Source: Halopseudomonas sabulinigri (GTDB lineage Bacteria > Pseudomonadota > Gammaproteobacteria > Pseudomonadales > Pseudomonadaceae). Taken from it: 64,000 nt of DNA. The stretch is taken from assembly GCA_011053055.1 (NCBI GenBank), contig DRHT01000047.1:62001-126000 (forward strand), read 5' to 3'. Under the pieces are notes generated by a model that worked only from the letters and a program-made list of their open reading frames with translations, did no database searches and was not told the origin of the DNA. Of this stretch, positions 10,563 through 20,557 are shown piece by piece; positions within the stretch are counted from its first letter, which is position 1; each line of letters starts with the position of its first letter. Made by a program: the position numbers and the translations under genes.

Positions 10563-11099
10563 TCAGGAGCCCAATGTCTCGGCCAGTTTGGTCAGCTTTC
10601 CGCGTACAGAGGCGTCGATAACCAAGTCGCCGGTGCGAACAACCAATCCACCAATCAATGATGTATCCAGGGTCGTTTCGATCTGAACGTTACGATCGAG
10701 TTTTTTCGACAGCGCCTGGGTGAGCTTCTGCTGCTGTTCTTCAGTCAGCTCAAACGGCGAGCTCACATTGATGTCGATGGTGCGCTCAAGATCAGCTCGG
10801 AAGCTGTTGAAAAGCGTTGCAATCTCGGGAAACAGGCCAAGCCTGTTATTTTCCGCCAGAATCATCAGAAAGTTGTGTTGCTCCTCGTTTGCCGTTTTAC
10901 CGGTGCACTCAAGGATAAACTCAGCCTTCTGCTGCTCCGTGATACCCGGATTGGTCAGCAGCTGTCGAGTTGCCGCATCAGCCACTACTTGACCGGCGAC
11001 GGTAAGCAACTCATCCCACTCAGCCAGCGCTTGTTGGGCTTTCGCCCGCTCAAACGCCGCTTTTGCGTAGGGACGTGCCAGCGTAATCAGTTCTGCCAT
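10563..11099 (-). CDS. atpH: F1Fo ATP synthase delta subunit
   Basis: The delta subunit (178 residues) caps F1 and joins it to the b-subunit stator. It shows the typical start (ITLARPYAKAAFERA) and the conserved C-terminal segment with DTSLIGGLVVRTGDLVIDASVRGKL. The length is normal. It lies 29 bases before atpA and 11 bases after atpF in the operon. Confidence 0.97.
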   Translation of the reverse strand: MAELITLARPYAKAAFERAKAQQALAEWDELLTVAGQVVADAATRQLLTNPGITEQQKAEFILECTGKTANEEQHNFLMILAENNRLGLFPEIATLFNSFRADLERTIDINVSSPFELTEEQQQKLTQALSKKLDRNVQIETTLDTSLIGGLVVRTGDLVIDASVRGKLTKLAETLGS

Positions 11100-11110
11100 G
11101 ATGACCTCGC

Positions 11111-11581
11111 TTAGAGTTCGGCTACCAGCTTGTTCAGCATGTCGCCGTGCTTGTCAGCATCGACAGAAGATTCCAGAATTTTCTCGGCACCGGCGATAGC
11201 GATAGCAGCGATTTCAGTGCGCAGAGAGTCTCTGGCCTTGACGCGCTGCTGCTCGATTTCTGCCTGAGCCTGAACCAGAATCTTCTGACCTTCTTTGCGA
11301 GCATCCTCTTTGGAGGCTTCAACAATCTGGTTGGCGCGCTTATTAGCTTGCTCAATCAGTGCCGCTGCCTGCTCTTTGGCGTGACGCAGTTCCTTGGCTG
11401 ACCTTTCTTGAGTCAGTTCCAGATCCTTGGCCGCCCGATCAGAGGCTGCAAGACCATCCGCGATCTTCTTCTGGCGTTCCTGCAAAGCAGTGATGACCGG
11501 AGGCCATACGTACTTCATACAGAACACCACGAAGATGAAGAACGCGATAGCTTGACCTAGTATCGTCAAATTAATGTTCAC
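11111..11581 (-). CDS. atpF: F1Fo ATP synthase b subunit
   Basis: The membrane-anchored stator stalk, 156 residues. An N-terminal membrane helix (about residues 5-26, LGQAIAFFIFVVFCMKYVWPP) is followed by a long charged helix rich in Ala, Glu, Lys and Gln that dimerises as a right-handed coiled coil. It starts with GTG at 11581. It lies 65 bases after atpE and 11 bases before atpH. Confidence 0.97.
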   Translation of the reverse strand: MNINLTILGQAIAFFIFVVFCMKYVWPPVITALQERQKKIADGLAASDRAAKDLELTQERSAKELRHAKEQAAALIEQANKRANQIVEASKEDARKEGQKILVQAQAEIEQQRVKARDSLRTEIAAIAIAGAEKILESSVDADKHGDMLNKLVAEL

Positions 11582-11646
11582 GTCTTCACCTCTTGCCTAT
11601 CGTATTCAATACCATCAAGTCGGAGTCGCCGTTACCGGCGACCACC

Positions 11647-11901
<255 letters not shown>

Positions 11902-11970
11902 TTAAAGCTCCCAGTTTCAGTTAATTTCAAGTTGTGGGTTTTCGGTTAAAGCTAAATCGTTTGCGCCAAC

Positions 11971-12852
<882 letters not shown>

Positions 12853-12861
12853 TCAGGTCCT

Positions 12862-13260
12862 TTAGCTTTGCTGCGTTTTACCACCGAAAACTACCGGTGT
12901 TAGCCAGTTGGTAACCAGCATGATCGCAAATGTAAGAAACAGTGCCGATACGTCTAACGGCTTAATACTTTTAAACACCACCGTAAAAAGGATGGCGCAA
13001 AGAATGAGCTTGCCTGTCTCACCCTTATAAAATGATCCCATTATCTGCTTGGCAGCACGCGCACCGCTGTAACGAAAAGCCTTGAGCGCGAAATACACAT
13101 TTGGGAGGAAAAAAATGATGCCTCCCAGCAAGGCGGAATAAGCCGCCACGGGGCTTTTAATCCAAAAAACCAGCCCCATTAAAAGAATTACGCCAGCCTG
13201 GAACGCAAACCACTTTGCCAGCGGGGGACGACGAATGGCATTTGTCTTCATTGTCGTCAT
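12862..13260 (-). CDS. atpI: ATP synthase assembly protein I
   Basis: A small membrane protein, about 132 residues with four predicted helices, that heads the atp operon. Known members help c-ring assembly but are not part of the finished enzyme. The hydrophobic segments and the FLPNVYFALKAFRYSGARAAKQIMGSFYKGE stretch are typical of Pseudomonas AtpI, cited here by its FRYSGARAAKQIM core. The frame continues far upstream to 13398, beyond the operon promoter, so that start is wrong. ATG codons at 13275, 13260 and 13251 are all possible; 13260 gives the usual length and has AGAG five bases upstream, but the choice is uncertain. Confidence 0.88.
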   Translation of the reverse strand: MTTMKTNAIRRPPLAKWFAFQAGVILLMGLVFWIKSPVAAYSALLGGIIFFLPNVYFALKAFRYSGARAAKQIMGSFYKGETGKLILCAILFTVVFKSIKPLDVSALFLTFAIMLVTNWLTPVVFGGKTQQS

Positions 13261-13332
13261 AACTGCTCTGTTCATCCCGCCGGTCGTTGCGTGTCTGTAT
13301 CGAATTACCGGGCTACCCGTAAAGCGCCGGTG

Positions 13333-13361
13333 ATTATATGTGTTCGCCTGCCCTGAATCAA
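13333..13361 (-). promoter_or_regulatory. Promoter of the atp operon
   Basis: On the minus strand TTGATT (13361-13356), a 17-base spacer and a perfect TATAAT (13338-13333) make a strong sigma-70 promoter. Transcription would begin near 13326, about 65 bases before atpI. It drives atpIBEFHAGDC. The rest of the 302-base gap between atpI and parB (13261-13562) holds no gene that I can support, and no clear parB terminator. Confidence 0.8.
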
Positions 13362-13562
13362 CAAAACGCTGGCCACGCTCACCCCCGCGAAGGCGCATGA
13401 TGACTGAAGTTCGCGGGAGTTTTAGCTCACTTGGTGGTACTTGCGGCTATGCCACTACATCTTGTGGTTGCGGGTGCTGATTCCCCATTCTACGGTCATG
13501 TTTTGTAATAATTATTGACCCAAGGCAAGGCCTCGGGCGAACGGCGACCAGATCAACGGAGC

Positions 13563-14429
13563 TTAGCGGATATGTCCAAGAATGCCATCGAGCTCATCCA
13601 GTGAGCTGTAACTGATTACCAATTTACCCTTACCTTTGGCACCGTGCTGCAGTTTGACCTCGGCACCCAGACGCTCACCTAAATCCTGTTGTAGACGCTC
13701 GACATCAGGATTTAGGCGCTGTTGGCCCGGATCACGGCGCGGATTCAGCCATTGACGAACCAGGGCTTCGGTCTGACGAACGGTCAGCCCCTTGGCGACT
13801 ACCTGGCGTGCGGCGGTCGTTTGTTGCTCTGCCGGCAGGCCCAACAGCGCACGGGCATGGCCCATTTCCAGATCACCACGTTCGAGCATGAGCTTGACGT
13901 CTTCCGGCAAGCTGGTCAGGCGCAACAGATTGGTAATGCTGACGCGACTTTTGCCAACCGCATCCGCTACCTGTTGTTGGGTGAGTTCAAATTCCTGCTG
14001 CAAACGTTGCAGCGCGATGGCTTCTTCGATCGGATTGAGGTCTTCACGCTGGATGTTCTCAATCAAGGCCATGGCGATGGCGGCTTCATCGGGCACATCA
14101 CGAATGACCGTCGGGATGGTATCCAAGCCCGCCAACTGGGTAGCGCGCCAGCGGCGCTCACCGGCGATTATTTCGTAACGCTCGCCACCGATTGAACGGA
14201 CGACAATAGGCTGCATGACGCCTTGGGCGCGAATTGATTCGGCCAACTCTTCGAGCGCTTGCGGGTCCATATCACGGCGTGGCTGATACTTGCCGCGCTG
14301 AATCAGATCGACGGGCAACTCTTTGAGTTGCTGGTCCTGACTGTAAGTATGGCCGTCACTGTCGGTGGTACTGCTCTGTCCGAGCAATGCATCCAACCCT
14401 CGCCCCAAGCCGCGTTTCTTAGCCGCCAT
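13563..14429 (-). CDS. parB: Chromosome partitioning protein ParB
   Basis: The 288-residue CTPase and parS-binding protein that marks the origin region for segregation. The N-terminal ParA-contact segment RGLGRGLDALLG is at 6-17. The CTP-binding ParB/Srx fold carries GERRWRA at 90-96 and ENIQREDLNP at 124-133. A helix-turn-helix follows near 155-175 and the C-terminal dimer domain ends the protein. It follows parA by 19 bases on the same strand and its target sites are visible at 525, 31957 and 32590. Confidence 0.98.
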   Translation of the reverse strand: MAAKKRGLGRGLDALLGQSSTTDSDGHTYSQDQQLKELPVDLIQRGKYQPRRDMDPQALEELAESIRAQGVMQPIVVRSIGGERYEIIAGERRWRATQLAGLDTIPTVIRDVPDEAAIAMALIENIQREDLNPIEEAIALQRLQQEFELTQQQVADAVGKSRVSITNLLRLTSLPEDVKLMLERGDLEMGHARALLGLPAEQQTTAARQVVAKGLTVRQTEALVRQWLNPRRDPGQQRLNPDVERLQQDLGERLGAEVKLQHGAKGKGKLVISYSSLDELDGILGHIR

Positions 14430-14448
14430 GCCGCTGTTGTCCTTTTAA

Positions 14449-15252
14449 TTATTCGGTTGAATCAGTCACGGCAGCCGCTTTGGCTGCCTGTCGGGTGCGG
14501 CGCACCAGTTCGCCGGCTAGCGCCAGATAGGCGACGGCGCCACGCGACTGCTTGTCGTAAGTCAGCGCCGGCATGCCAAAGCTGGGGGCTTCCGCCAAAC
14601 GCACATTGCGCGGTATCACCGTCTGATACAGCTTATCGCCAAAATGGGTGGTCAATTGCGCAGACACATCGAGTGTCAGACTGTTGCGCGGGTCATACAT
14701 GGTGCGCAGCAGACCTTCAATCTGCAGTGAAGGATTAAACACTGAGCTAATCCGGCTGATGGTGTTAACCAGCGCCGAGAGCCCTTCGAGTGCGTAATAC
14801 TCACATTGCATGGGGATGATCACCCCATCCGCCGCGACCAAACCGTTAACGGTCAGCATATTCAGCGACGGCGGGCAGTCAATAAGAATGAAGTCGTACT
14901 CGGTACGCGCCTTGACCAGTGCGTAGCGCAACCGACTCTCCTTCATCTTGATATTCATCAATTCAACTTCAGCGGCGGTCAGGTCGCCGTTCGCAGGCAG
15001 CAAATCATACTTGCCATGCTCAGAGGTCAGTAACGCATCGGCAAATTCGCAGCGCCCGGTCAGTAGCTCATAAACAGAGTTGTCGAGCTCAGCCTTGTTG
15101 ATGCCGCTGCCCATGGTGGCGTTGCCCTGAGGATCCAGGTCAATCAACAGCACTTTGCGCTTGGTCGCGGCCAAAGAGGCGGCAAGATTGATGGTGGTGG
15201 TGGTTTTACCCACTCCGCCTTTCTGGTTGGCGACTGCCAAAACCTTGCCCAC
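14449..15252 (-). CDS. parA: Chromosome partitioning ATPase ParA (Soj)
   Basis: A 267-residue deviant-Walker ATPase. The KGGVGKTT loop is at 11-18 and the second Walker-type strand appears as FILIDCPPSL. ATP-bound ParA dimers bind DNA non-specifically, and ParB at parS triggers hydrolysis, pulling the origins apart. There is no N-terminal HTH, as expected for the chromosomal type. It starts with GTG at 15252 behind GGGGG and sits between rsmG and parB, the standard arrangement near gammaproteobacterial origins. Confidence 0.98.
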   Translation of the reverse strand: MGKVLAVANQKGGVGKTTTTINLAASLAATKRKVLLIDLDPQGNATMGSGINKAELDNSVYELLTGRCEFADALLTSEHGKYDLLPANGDLTAAEVELMNIKMKESRLRYALVKARTEYDFILIDCPPSLNMLTVNGLVAADGVIIPMQCEYYALEGLSALVNTISRISSVFNPSLQIEGLLRTMYDPRNSLTLDVSAQLTTHFGDKLYQTVIPRNVRLAEAPSFGMPALTYDKQSRGAVAYLALAGELVRRTRQAAKAAAVTDSTE

Positions 15253-15281
15253 GTAAACCCCCTATCAAGCTGCTATGCGAA

Positions 15282-15917
15282 TTAACCCTGATCCGTGCGT
15301 CGCAGTATCAGCAGATGTCGACTGCCCACGCAACCGGGAACCGACAATTCTGCACTACGCTCGAGCTTGAAGTCGACCGGCATGGCCGCCAACTCGTCCT
15401 CAGGATACACACCTTTCATCGCTAGCCAGCGAGTTTCTGCATTGCCTAGCTGCCGGGTTTTATCAACAAAATCACCGAGCGCGCTGAACGCCCGCGAGGT
15501 AATACCGGCAAAAGGCTCGTCCAGCTCCAGGGCTTCTACGCGGCAGTTCACGACTTTCAGGTTATCCAGCTCGAGCTCAAGCTTCACCTGGGTGAGAAAA
15601 CGCGTCTTCTTGCCATTGCTGTCGAGCAAAGTGAAATGCTGCTTGGGGCACATGATGGCCAGAATCACACCGGGCATGCCGCCGCCACTGCCAACATCCA
15701 GCCAGGTTTCGCCTTGGATGTAAGACAGAATGCTCAGGCTGTCGAGCAAATGCCGACTCACCATTTCTTCCGGATCACGCACGGCAGTCAGGTTATACGC
15801 CTTGTTCCACTTGTTCAGCAGGCCAAGGTAAGCGAGCAATTTATCACTTTGCTGCGGTTGCAGGTCGATGTCTAACTGTTTGGCTCCGCTGGCCAGTTGA
15901 GCTGCGTGGTCCGCCAT
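15282..15917 (-). CDS. rsmG: 16S rRNA (guanine527-N7)-methyltransferase
   Basis: Formerly GidB. A 211-residue enzyme that methylates N7 of G527 in 16S rRNA near the streptomycin site, using S-adenosylmethionine. The SAM loop [11 protein letters not shown] is at 73-83, and the [20 protein letters not shown] segment of the family is present in full around residues 42-61. It lies five bases after mnmG and 29 before parA, so it belongs to the mnmG-rsmG-parAB transcript. Confidence 0.97.
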   Translation of the reverse strand: MADHAAQLASGAKQLDIDLQPQQSDKLLAYLGLLNKWNKAYNLTAVRDPEEMVSRHLLDSLSILSYIQGETWLDVGSGGGMPGVILAIMCPKQHFTLLDSNGKKTRFLTQVKLELELDNLKVVNCRVEALELDEPFAGITSRAFSALGDFVDKTRQLGNAETRWLAMKGVYPEDELAAMPVDFKLERSAELSVPGCVGSRHLLILRRTDQG

Positions 15918-15922
15918 CGGTG

Positions 15923-17821
15923 TTATGCCTCCTGGGCTAATTTGCTGCCGCCCAGGGCGTTGCGTTTTTTAAGGTGAATCAGCAGCAGGCTGACTGCTGC
16001 AGGAGTCACACCCGGAATGCGCGATGCTTGACCCAGCGTTTGCGGACGCACATCAGTCAGCTTGTGGCGAATTTCGTTGGAGAGGCCACTCAGGCTGCTG
16101 TAATCCAGATCCAACGGCAGAGCGGTTTGTTCGTGCTGCCGCAGACGATCGATCTCTTCCTGCTGCCGCTCGATATAACCCGCGTATTTGGTCTGAATTT
16201 CAACCTGCTCGGCGGCATCAGCAGCGATATCGACCTTACCGGTAATCTCGGTCAGTGCCTGGTAATCCACTTCCGGACGACGCAGCAAATCCAGCAAATT
16301 GTATTCGTGGGTCAATGGCGTGCTGTAACGCGCGCTGTAGGCCTTGCCAATCTCACTATTCGGTTGCACCCAGGTGCTGCGCAAACGCTGATTTTCCTGA
16401 TCGATGGCCTCACGCTTGATGTTGAACGCAGCCCAACGGGCGTCATCCACCAAGCCGAGTTCACGGCCCTTGGCGGTGAGTCGCAGGTCGGCGTTATCTT
16501 CGCGCAACACCAGCCGATATTCAGCTCGCGAAGTAAACATGCGGTAAGGCTCGCGTGTACCCATGGTGATCAGGTCGTCCACGAGTACGCCGATGTAAGC
16601 TTCATCGCGGCGCGGGCACCAGGATTCCAGACCCTGAGCACGGCGAGCAGCGTTTAAACCAGCCAACAGGCCTTGGGCTGCCGCTTCTTCATAACCGGTG
16701 GTGCCGTTGATCTGGCCAGCAAAGAAAAGCCCGTCGATCACCTTGGTTTCCAGCGAGTACTTCAGATCCTGCGGGTTGAAGTAATCGTATTCGATGGCGT
16801 AACCAGGACGCAGAATATGCGCGTTTTCCATGCCCACGATGGATTGCACCAACTGCAGTTGCACATCGAAGGGCAGCGACGTAGATATGCCGTTGGGATA
16901 CAGCTCGTGGGTGGTCAAACCTTCAGGTTCGATAAACACCTGATGCTGGTTCTTATCGGCAAAGCGATGAATTTTATCTTCAATCGACGGGCAGTAACGT
17001 GGCCCCACGCCTTCGATCACACCGGTGTACATCGGTGAGCGATCCAGGTTGTTACGAATGATCTCGTGAGTGCGTTCGTTGGTGTAGGTAATCCAGCAAT
17101 TCACCTGCTCGGGATGCTGCGCGGCGTTACCCATGAACGACATGACCGGTATCGGCGTGTCGCCAGGCTGCGCGGTCATCTTGCTGAAATCTACACTGCG
17201 ACCATCGATGCGTGGCGGTGTACCGGTTTTCAAGCGATCAACCCGTAACGGTAATTCGCGTAATCGCTGAGCCAACGCAGTGGCTGGCGGATCACCCGCG
17301 CGACCACCGGAGAAGTTATCCAGGCCAATGTGAATTAAGCCACCGAGGAAGGTACCGGTAGTGAGCACCACGTTGTCAGCGTGAAAACGCATGCCCATCT
17401 GGGTAACCACACCACAGGCCTTGCCCTGCTCAACCAACAAATCATCGCAAGCCTGCTGAAAAATCCACAGATTGGGTTGGTTTTCCAAGATTTCACGGAT
17501 AGCGGCTTTGTACAGCACGCGGTCAGCTTGTGCCCGAGTCGCCCGCACTGCGGGGCCCTTGCGGCTGTTGAGCACCCGGAACTGGATACCTGCCTTGTCG
17601 GTAGCGATTGCCATGGCACCGCCGAGGGCGTCGATTTCCTTGACCAAATGACTCTTGCCAATGCCGCCAATGGCGGGGTTGCAACTCATCTGGCCCAGTG
17701 TTTCAACGTTGTGACTCAGCAGCAGAGTTTTCACGCCCATACGGGCCGCCGCCAAGGCAGCCTCGGTACCGGCATGTCCACCACCTACGACGATGACGTC
17801 AAAACGACTGGGGAAATCCAC
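15923..17821 (-). CDS. mnmG: tRNA uridine-34 5-carboxymethylaminomethyl modification enzyme, FAD subunit
   Basis: Formerly GidA. A 632-residue FAD protein that, with MnmE, puts the aminomethyl group on U34 of several tRNAs. The FAD-binding [10 protein letters not shown] motif is at 13-22. The two family signatures, [11 protein letters not shown] and the later [13 protein letters not shown], are present. The start is GTG at 17821 with GAGG six bases upstream. A TATAAT on the minus strand at 17876-17871 gives the likely promoter. Its partner mnmE lies 6.5 kb away behind the inserted cod-acr3 block rather than next door. Confidence 0.98.
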   Translation of the reverse strand: MDFPSRFDVIVVGGGHAGTEAALAAARMGVKTLLLSHNVETLGQMSCNPAIGGIGKSHLVKEIDALGGAMAIATDKAGIQFRVLNSRKGPAVRATRAQADRVLYKAAIREILENQPNLWIFQQACDDLLVEQGKACGVVTQMGMRFHADNVVLTTGTFLGGLIHIGLDNFSGGRAGDPPATALAQRLRELPLRVDRLKTGTPPRIDGRSVDFSKMTAQPGDTPIPVMSFMGNAAQHPEQVNCWITYTNERTHEIIRNNLDRSPMYTGVIEGVGPRYCPSIEDKIHRFADKNQHQVFIEPEGLTTHELYPNGISTSLPFDVQLQLVQSIVGMENAHILRPGYAIEYDYFNPQDLKYSLETKVIDGLFFAGQINGTTGYEEAAAQGLLAGLNAARRAQGLESWCPRRDEAYIGVLVDDLITMGTREPYRMFTSRAEYRLVLREDNADLRLTAKGRELGLVDDARWAAFNIKREAIDQENQRLRSTWVQPNSEIGKAYSARYSTPLTHEYNLLDLLRRPEVDYQALTEITGKVDIAADAAEQVEIQTKYAGYIERQQEEIDRLRQHEQTALPLDLDYSSLSGLSNEIRHKLTDVRPQTLGQASRIPGVTPAAVSLLLIHLKKRNALGGSKLAQEA

Positions 17822-17870
17822 GTAACACCTCGTTGCTCAGGTTTTGCCTGGCTTCGGAAAAAGGGGGCTG

Positions 17871-17876
17871 ATTATA
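17871..17876 (-). promoter_or_regulatory. -10 element of the mnmG operon promoter
   Basis: A perfect TATAAT on the minus strand about 50 bases upstream of the mnmG GTG. The -35 at the right distance is poor (CTGCAA), so the promoter may need an activator or depend on local structure. It sits at the edge of the AT-rich, DnaA-box-containing stretch. Confidence 0.55.
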
Positions 17877-17940
17877 GGGTCTGGCGGAGAAAATTGCAGC
17901 TGCTGTTGGACATTTTTTGTACAGAGCTCTGGGCGAGATC

Positions 17941-18240
17941 AGGCAAGCGCATAAATATAGAATAAAAGATAAAGAATTATATAAAGCTTAATATAGTTAC
18001 TACTAATGAGTAGCGGTTTTTCTGTGGGCAAGCAAATAAACTTAATATTATTCAATTAGTTGGCGAAAGCATAAGTGTGTGTGAAAGCAGTACGGCGCAG
18101 GTGGGTAAGCGGTGCGGGGGCTGTGCATAAAGTGGCTACTTATCCACAGGTGAGTTATACCCCCGTCTATCCACAGGGTTATGGACCGGGCTTAGGGGCG
18201 GTTTTCCACAGACCTTAGAGCGCAATTTTTTTGTTTTTTA
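17941..18240. other. Origin-like non-coding region beside mnmG: AT-rich tract and DnaA boxes
   Basis: The 684-base gap between mnmG and codB has no gene I can support. An AT-rich tract spans about 17950-18060. It is followed by DnaA boxes: TTATGCACA on the minus strand (18130-18122), TTATCCACA (18140-18148, perfect), CTATCCACA (18167-18175, one mismatch) and TTTTCCACA (18202-18210, fits the relaxed consensus). A second AT-rich run lies at 18225-18241. This resembles the E. coli situation, where oriC adjoins mnmG. The main oriC here is at 28.3-28.9 kb, so this may be a second origin-like element, a DnaA titration site or a DnaA-controlled promoter region for mnmG. Confidence 0.7.
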
Positions 18241-18407
18241 TAGCTCTTCAAGTGCCGATTTAGATGATCAGATTGGTGCGACCTGCATGAGGTTGGTTGT
18301 TCATTGTTCTCTTTTAGCGCACAGCTGCTCTCTTCTGCTGGCGAATTTGTTCAATTTGCACAAAGCTGTATTGGCTCGATTGACCCTATTGGCATTAAAC
18401 CAAGCTC

Positions 18408-18423
18408 TGGCATAAGCATTGCA
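18408..18423 (+). promoter_or_regulatory. Sigma-54 (-24/-12) promoter of the cod operon
   Basis: TGGCATAAGCATTGCA matches the RpoN consensus TGGCAYRnnnnTTGCW at every defined position, with GG and GC spaced correctly. It lies about 80 bases upstream of the codB ATG. This implies activation by an enhancer-binding protein, most likely NtrC under nitrogen limitation. Upstream GGTGC-type half sites exist (near 18275), but no full NtrC palindrome was found. Confidence 0.75.
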
Positions 18424-18505
18424 AAAACCACTCTGATTCACGAAACCGACAGCACGCCGCGATTATCGCTGCGTTGCAGATGCATTCGATGACAGGAGAG
18501 CAACC

Positions 18506-19789
18506 ATGACGACTAACACCACCGCACAGGAGCAGGATTACCCGCTCAGCGCGGTACCTGCCTCGGCCAGAAAGAGCCTCTGGTCCATGGGTTTGGTATT
18601 GCTTGGCTTTACCTTTTTTACGGCAACCATGTGGGCCGGCGGGACCCTAGGCACTGCCTTCGATTTTTCGACTTTGCTGTGGGTACTACTGGCGGGTAAT
18701 TTGCTGCTGGGTATCTATGCGGCCATTCTCGGCTATATCGCAGCCCGTTCAGGGATGAATACCGCCTTGATGAGCCGCTATGCCTTCGGCGACATCGGTA
18801 GCAAATTATCGGATTTTATTCTCGGTTTTACCCAGATCGGTTGGTACGCATGGGGCACCGCGACCATGGCGCTGTTGCTGGTCAAGATGACGGGTCTGCC
18901 GGAAGGTGCGACGCTGCCCTTGATGGTGTTGTTTGGTTTTGGTTTTTGTGTGACAGCTTTTATTGGTTATCGCGGGCTGGAGTTATTGTCGCGTGTTGCC
19001 GTGCCAGCGATGATTGTGCTGATCGCGGTGAGTCTGTTTATTACTGCATCCGATGCCGGTGGCTTCGCAGGCCTCACCAGTATCACGCCGACCAGTGATT
19101 TGAGTGTGGCTGCGGCTATTACGCTGGTGTTTGGCACTTTTGTCAGCGGCGGCACTCAGGCGACTAACTGGACGCGCTTTGCCCGTTCGGGCAAAACCGC
19201 AGTATTGGCTACGCTGGCCGCGTTCTTTCTGGGCAACGGTTTGATGACTCTGGTGGGCGCGCTGGGTGCATTGGTTTATCAGCAGGCAGATATCGTCGAC
19301 ATCATGGTGGCGCAGGGTCTGGCGACGCTGGGTATTCTGATGCTATTTCTTAACCTTTGGACTACCCAGGACAACACCGTTTACAACTTTGCGGTGGCTG
19401 GCTGCAACATGCTGCGTACTCGCCGCCGCAAGACAGTTACCTTGGTTGGCGCGGCCATAGGGACGCTGCTGGCAGTACTGGGTATGTATGAATGGCTGAT
19501 TCCCTTCCTGATTTTGCTCGGCACTTTCATCCCACCTGTGGGCGGGGTGATCATGGCCAATTTCTTTGTGCGCTATCGCGGCGAGTATCCAGATATTGCC
19601 ACCGCTCAGTTGCCCTCCTTTAATCTGGTGGGTCTCAGTGCCTATGCCATCGGCTCCTTTGTGGCCTATAGCTCCACGTGGGTCGCGCCTTTGGTTGGTG
19701 TGCTGGTAGCGGCCTTCAGTTATGCGGTGTTGGAAACGGTGGTAGCGGGCGTGAAGGCACGCCGCGCAGGCGCCGTGGGTAGTGTGTAA
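18506..19789 (+). CDS. codB: Cytosine permease (NCS1 family)
   Basis: A 427-residue inner-membrane transporter with about 12 hydrophobic helices. It belongs to the nucleobase:cation symporter-1 family; the N-terminal PLSAVPASARKSLWSMGLVL and the ATMWAGGTLG, SRYAFGDIGSK and WTTQDNTVYNF segments match CodB. The start is the ATG at 18506, with AGGAG about seven bases upstream. It heads a plus-strand operon with a PucR-type regulator (3-base gap) and codA, behind a sigma-54 promoter. Substrate is inferred from the adjacent deaminase; because that deaminase may prefer 5-methylcytosine, the permease could carry that base too. Confidence 0.92.
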   Translation: MTTNTTAQEQDYPLSAVPASARKSLWSMGLVLLGFTFFTATMWAGGTLGTAFDFSTLLWVLLAGNLLLGIYAAILGYIAARSGMNTALMSRYAFGDIGSKLSDFILGFTQIGWYAWGTATMALLLVKMTGLPEGATLPLMVLFGFGFCVTAFIGYRGLELLSRVAVPAMIVLIAVSLFITASDAGGFAGLTSITPTSDLSVAAAITLVFGTFVSGGTQATNWTRFARSGKTAVLATLAAFFLGNGLMTLVGALGALVYQQADIVDIMVAQGLATLGILMLFLNLWTTQDNTVYNFAVAGCNMLRTRRRKTVTLVGAAIGTLLAVLGMYEWLIPFLILLGTFIPPVGGVIMANFFVRYRGEYPDIATAQLPSFNLVGLSAYAIGSFVAYSSTWVAPLVGVLVAAFSYAVLETVVAGVKARRAGAVGSV

Positions 19790-19792
19790 AAA

Positions 19793-20557
19793 ATGCCTTT
19801 GCGCTGTGCTGACATTCCTACCCTGCCTGGCCTAGGCGAGATCGCCTTGCGCGCTGGATTGGCTGGGGGTGATCGGCCGGTGCGCTGGCCTTATGTGGCT
19901 GAGAACCGTTCCTTTAGCCCCTGGATTAAGGGCGGTGAACTGGTTTTTATCACTGGCATAGGACGACACCACACTCAGAACAGTTTGTTTGAGCGGCTGT
20001 ATGAAGCGGTGGAGACGGGGGTTGCTGGTTTGGTGATTCTCACTGGCGAGGCTTACATAGGTCAGTTGCCTAATGGGCTATTACGTCTGGCAGATCAACT
20101 GGGGTTGCCGCTACTGGAGCAACCTTATTCGCTGCCGATGGTGCAGGTGACTGAGACGATCAGCCGCGCGATTGTGCAACGCGAACAGACGCAAACGAGG
20201 AAGGCTGAGCAGCAGGCCAACTCTCTGGCAGAGCGTTTACAGCAACGCTTGGGGTCGACGGCAGAGATTGCTGAGTTTGTACGGCCATTTATACGCTGCG
20301 CGCCAGCAGCCCTCAGCGAGTTGCAACCCACTTTGGGCGCCTGGCTCGCACATCAGGGCAACTTATCTGCTGCTGCAGTAGCGCTGGGCTGCCATCGTAA
20401 TTCGCTACGCTACCGTTTGAACAAAGTATGTCGCATGACGGGCCTGGATCCGCAATGTGCTGCGGATATGCAAACATTGATTTTGCTGCACGCGTTGCTG
20501 TCTGAGACAGCAGAGCAAGCAGGTAATTTGGAGATACAAGATGATTCAACACCCTGA
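19793..20557 (+). CDS. Short PucR-family transcriptional regulator
   Basis: 254 residues. The N-terminal half (about 8-130) is the PucR ligand-sensing domain, with GGELVFITG and AGLVILTG segments. The C-terminus (about 184-225) is the PucR HTH_30 domain with GNLSAAAVALGCHRNSLRYR. The central GGDEF-like domain found in many PucR/CdaR proteins is missing, which explains the short length. PucR-type proteins activate purine or pyrimidine catabolism genes in response to the base or a breakdown product. It lies between codB and codA and overlaps the codA start by 17 bases, so it probably regulates its own operon. No good ribosome binding site is seen before the ATG. Confidence 0.85.
   Translation: MPLRCADIPTLPGLGEIALRAGLAGGDRPVRWPYVAENRSFSPWIKGGELVFITGIGRHHTQNSLFERLYEAVETGVAGLVILTGEAYIGQLPNGLLRLADQLGLPLLEQPYSLPMVQVTETISRAIVQREQTQTRKAEQQANSLAERLQQRLGSTAEIAEFVRPFIRCAPAALSELQPTLGAWLAHQGNLSAAAVALGCHRNSLRYRLNKVCRMTGLDPQCAADMQTLILLHALLSETAEQAGNLEIQDDSTP

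Noticed and set aside
13261-13398. The upstream extension of the atpI reading frame
   Set aside because: It runs through the predicted operon promoter and gives a basic, unconserved N-terminus; AtpI proteins are about 130 residues long.
15974-16657. A 227-codon open frame antisense to mnmG
   Set aside because: Within conserved MnmG codons, with no ribosome binding site or motif.
19672-19681. CTCCACGTGG inside codB, similar to the parS core
   Set aside because: Only the central CCACGTGG palindrome matches; the outer bases differ from TGTTCCACGTGGAACA in both arms, so ParB binding is unlikely.
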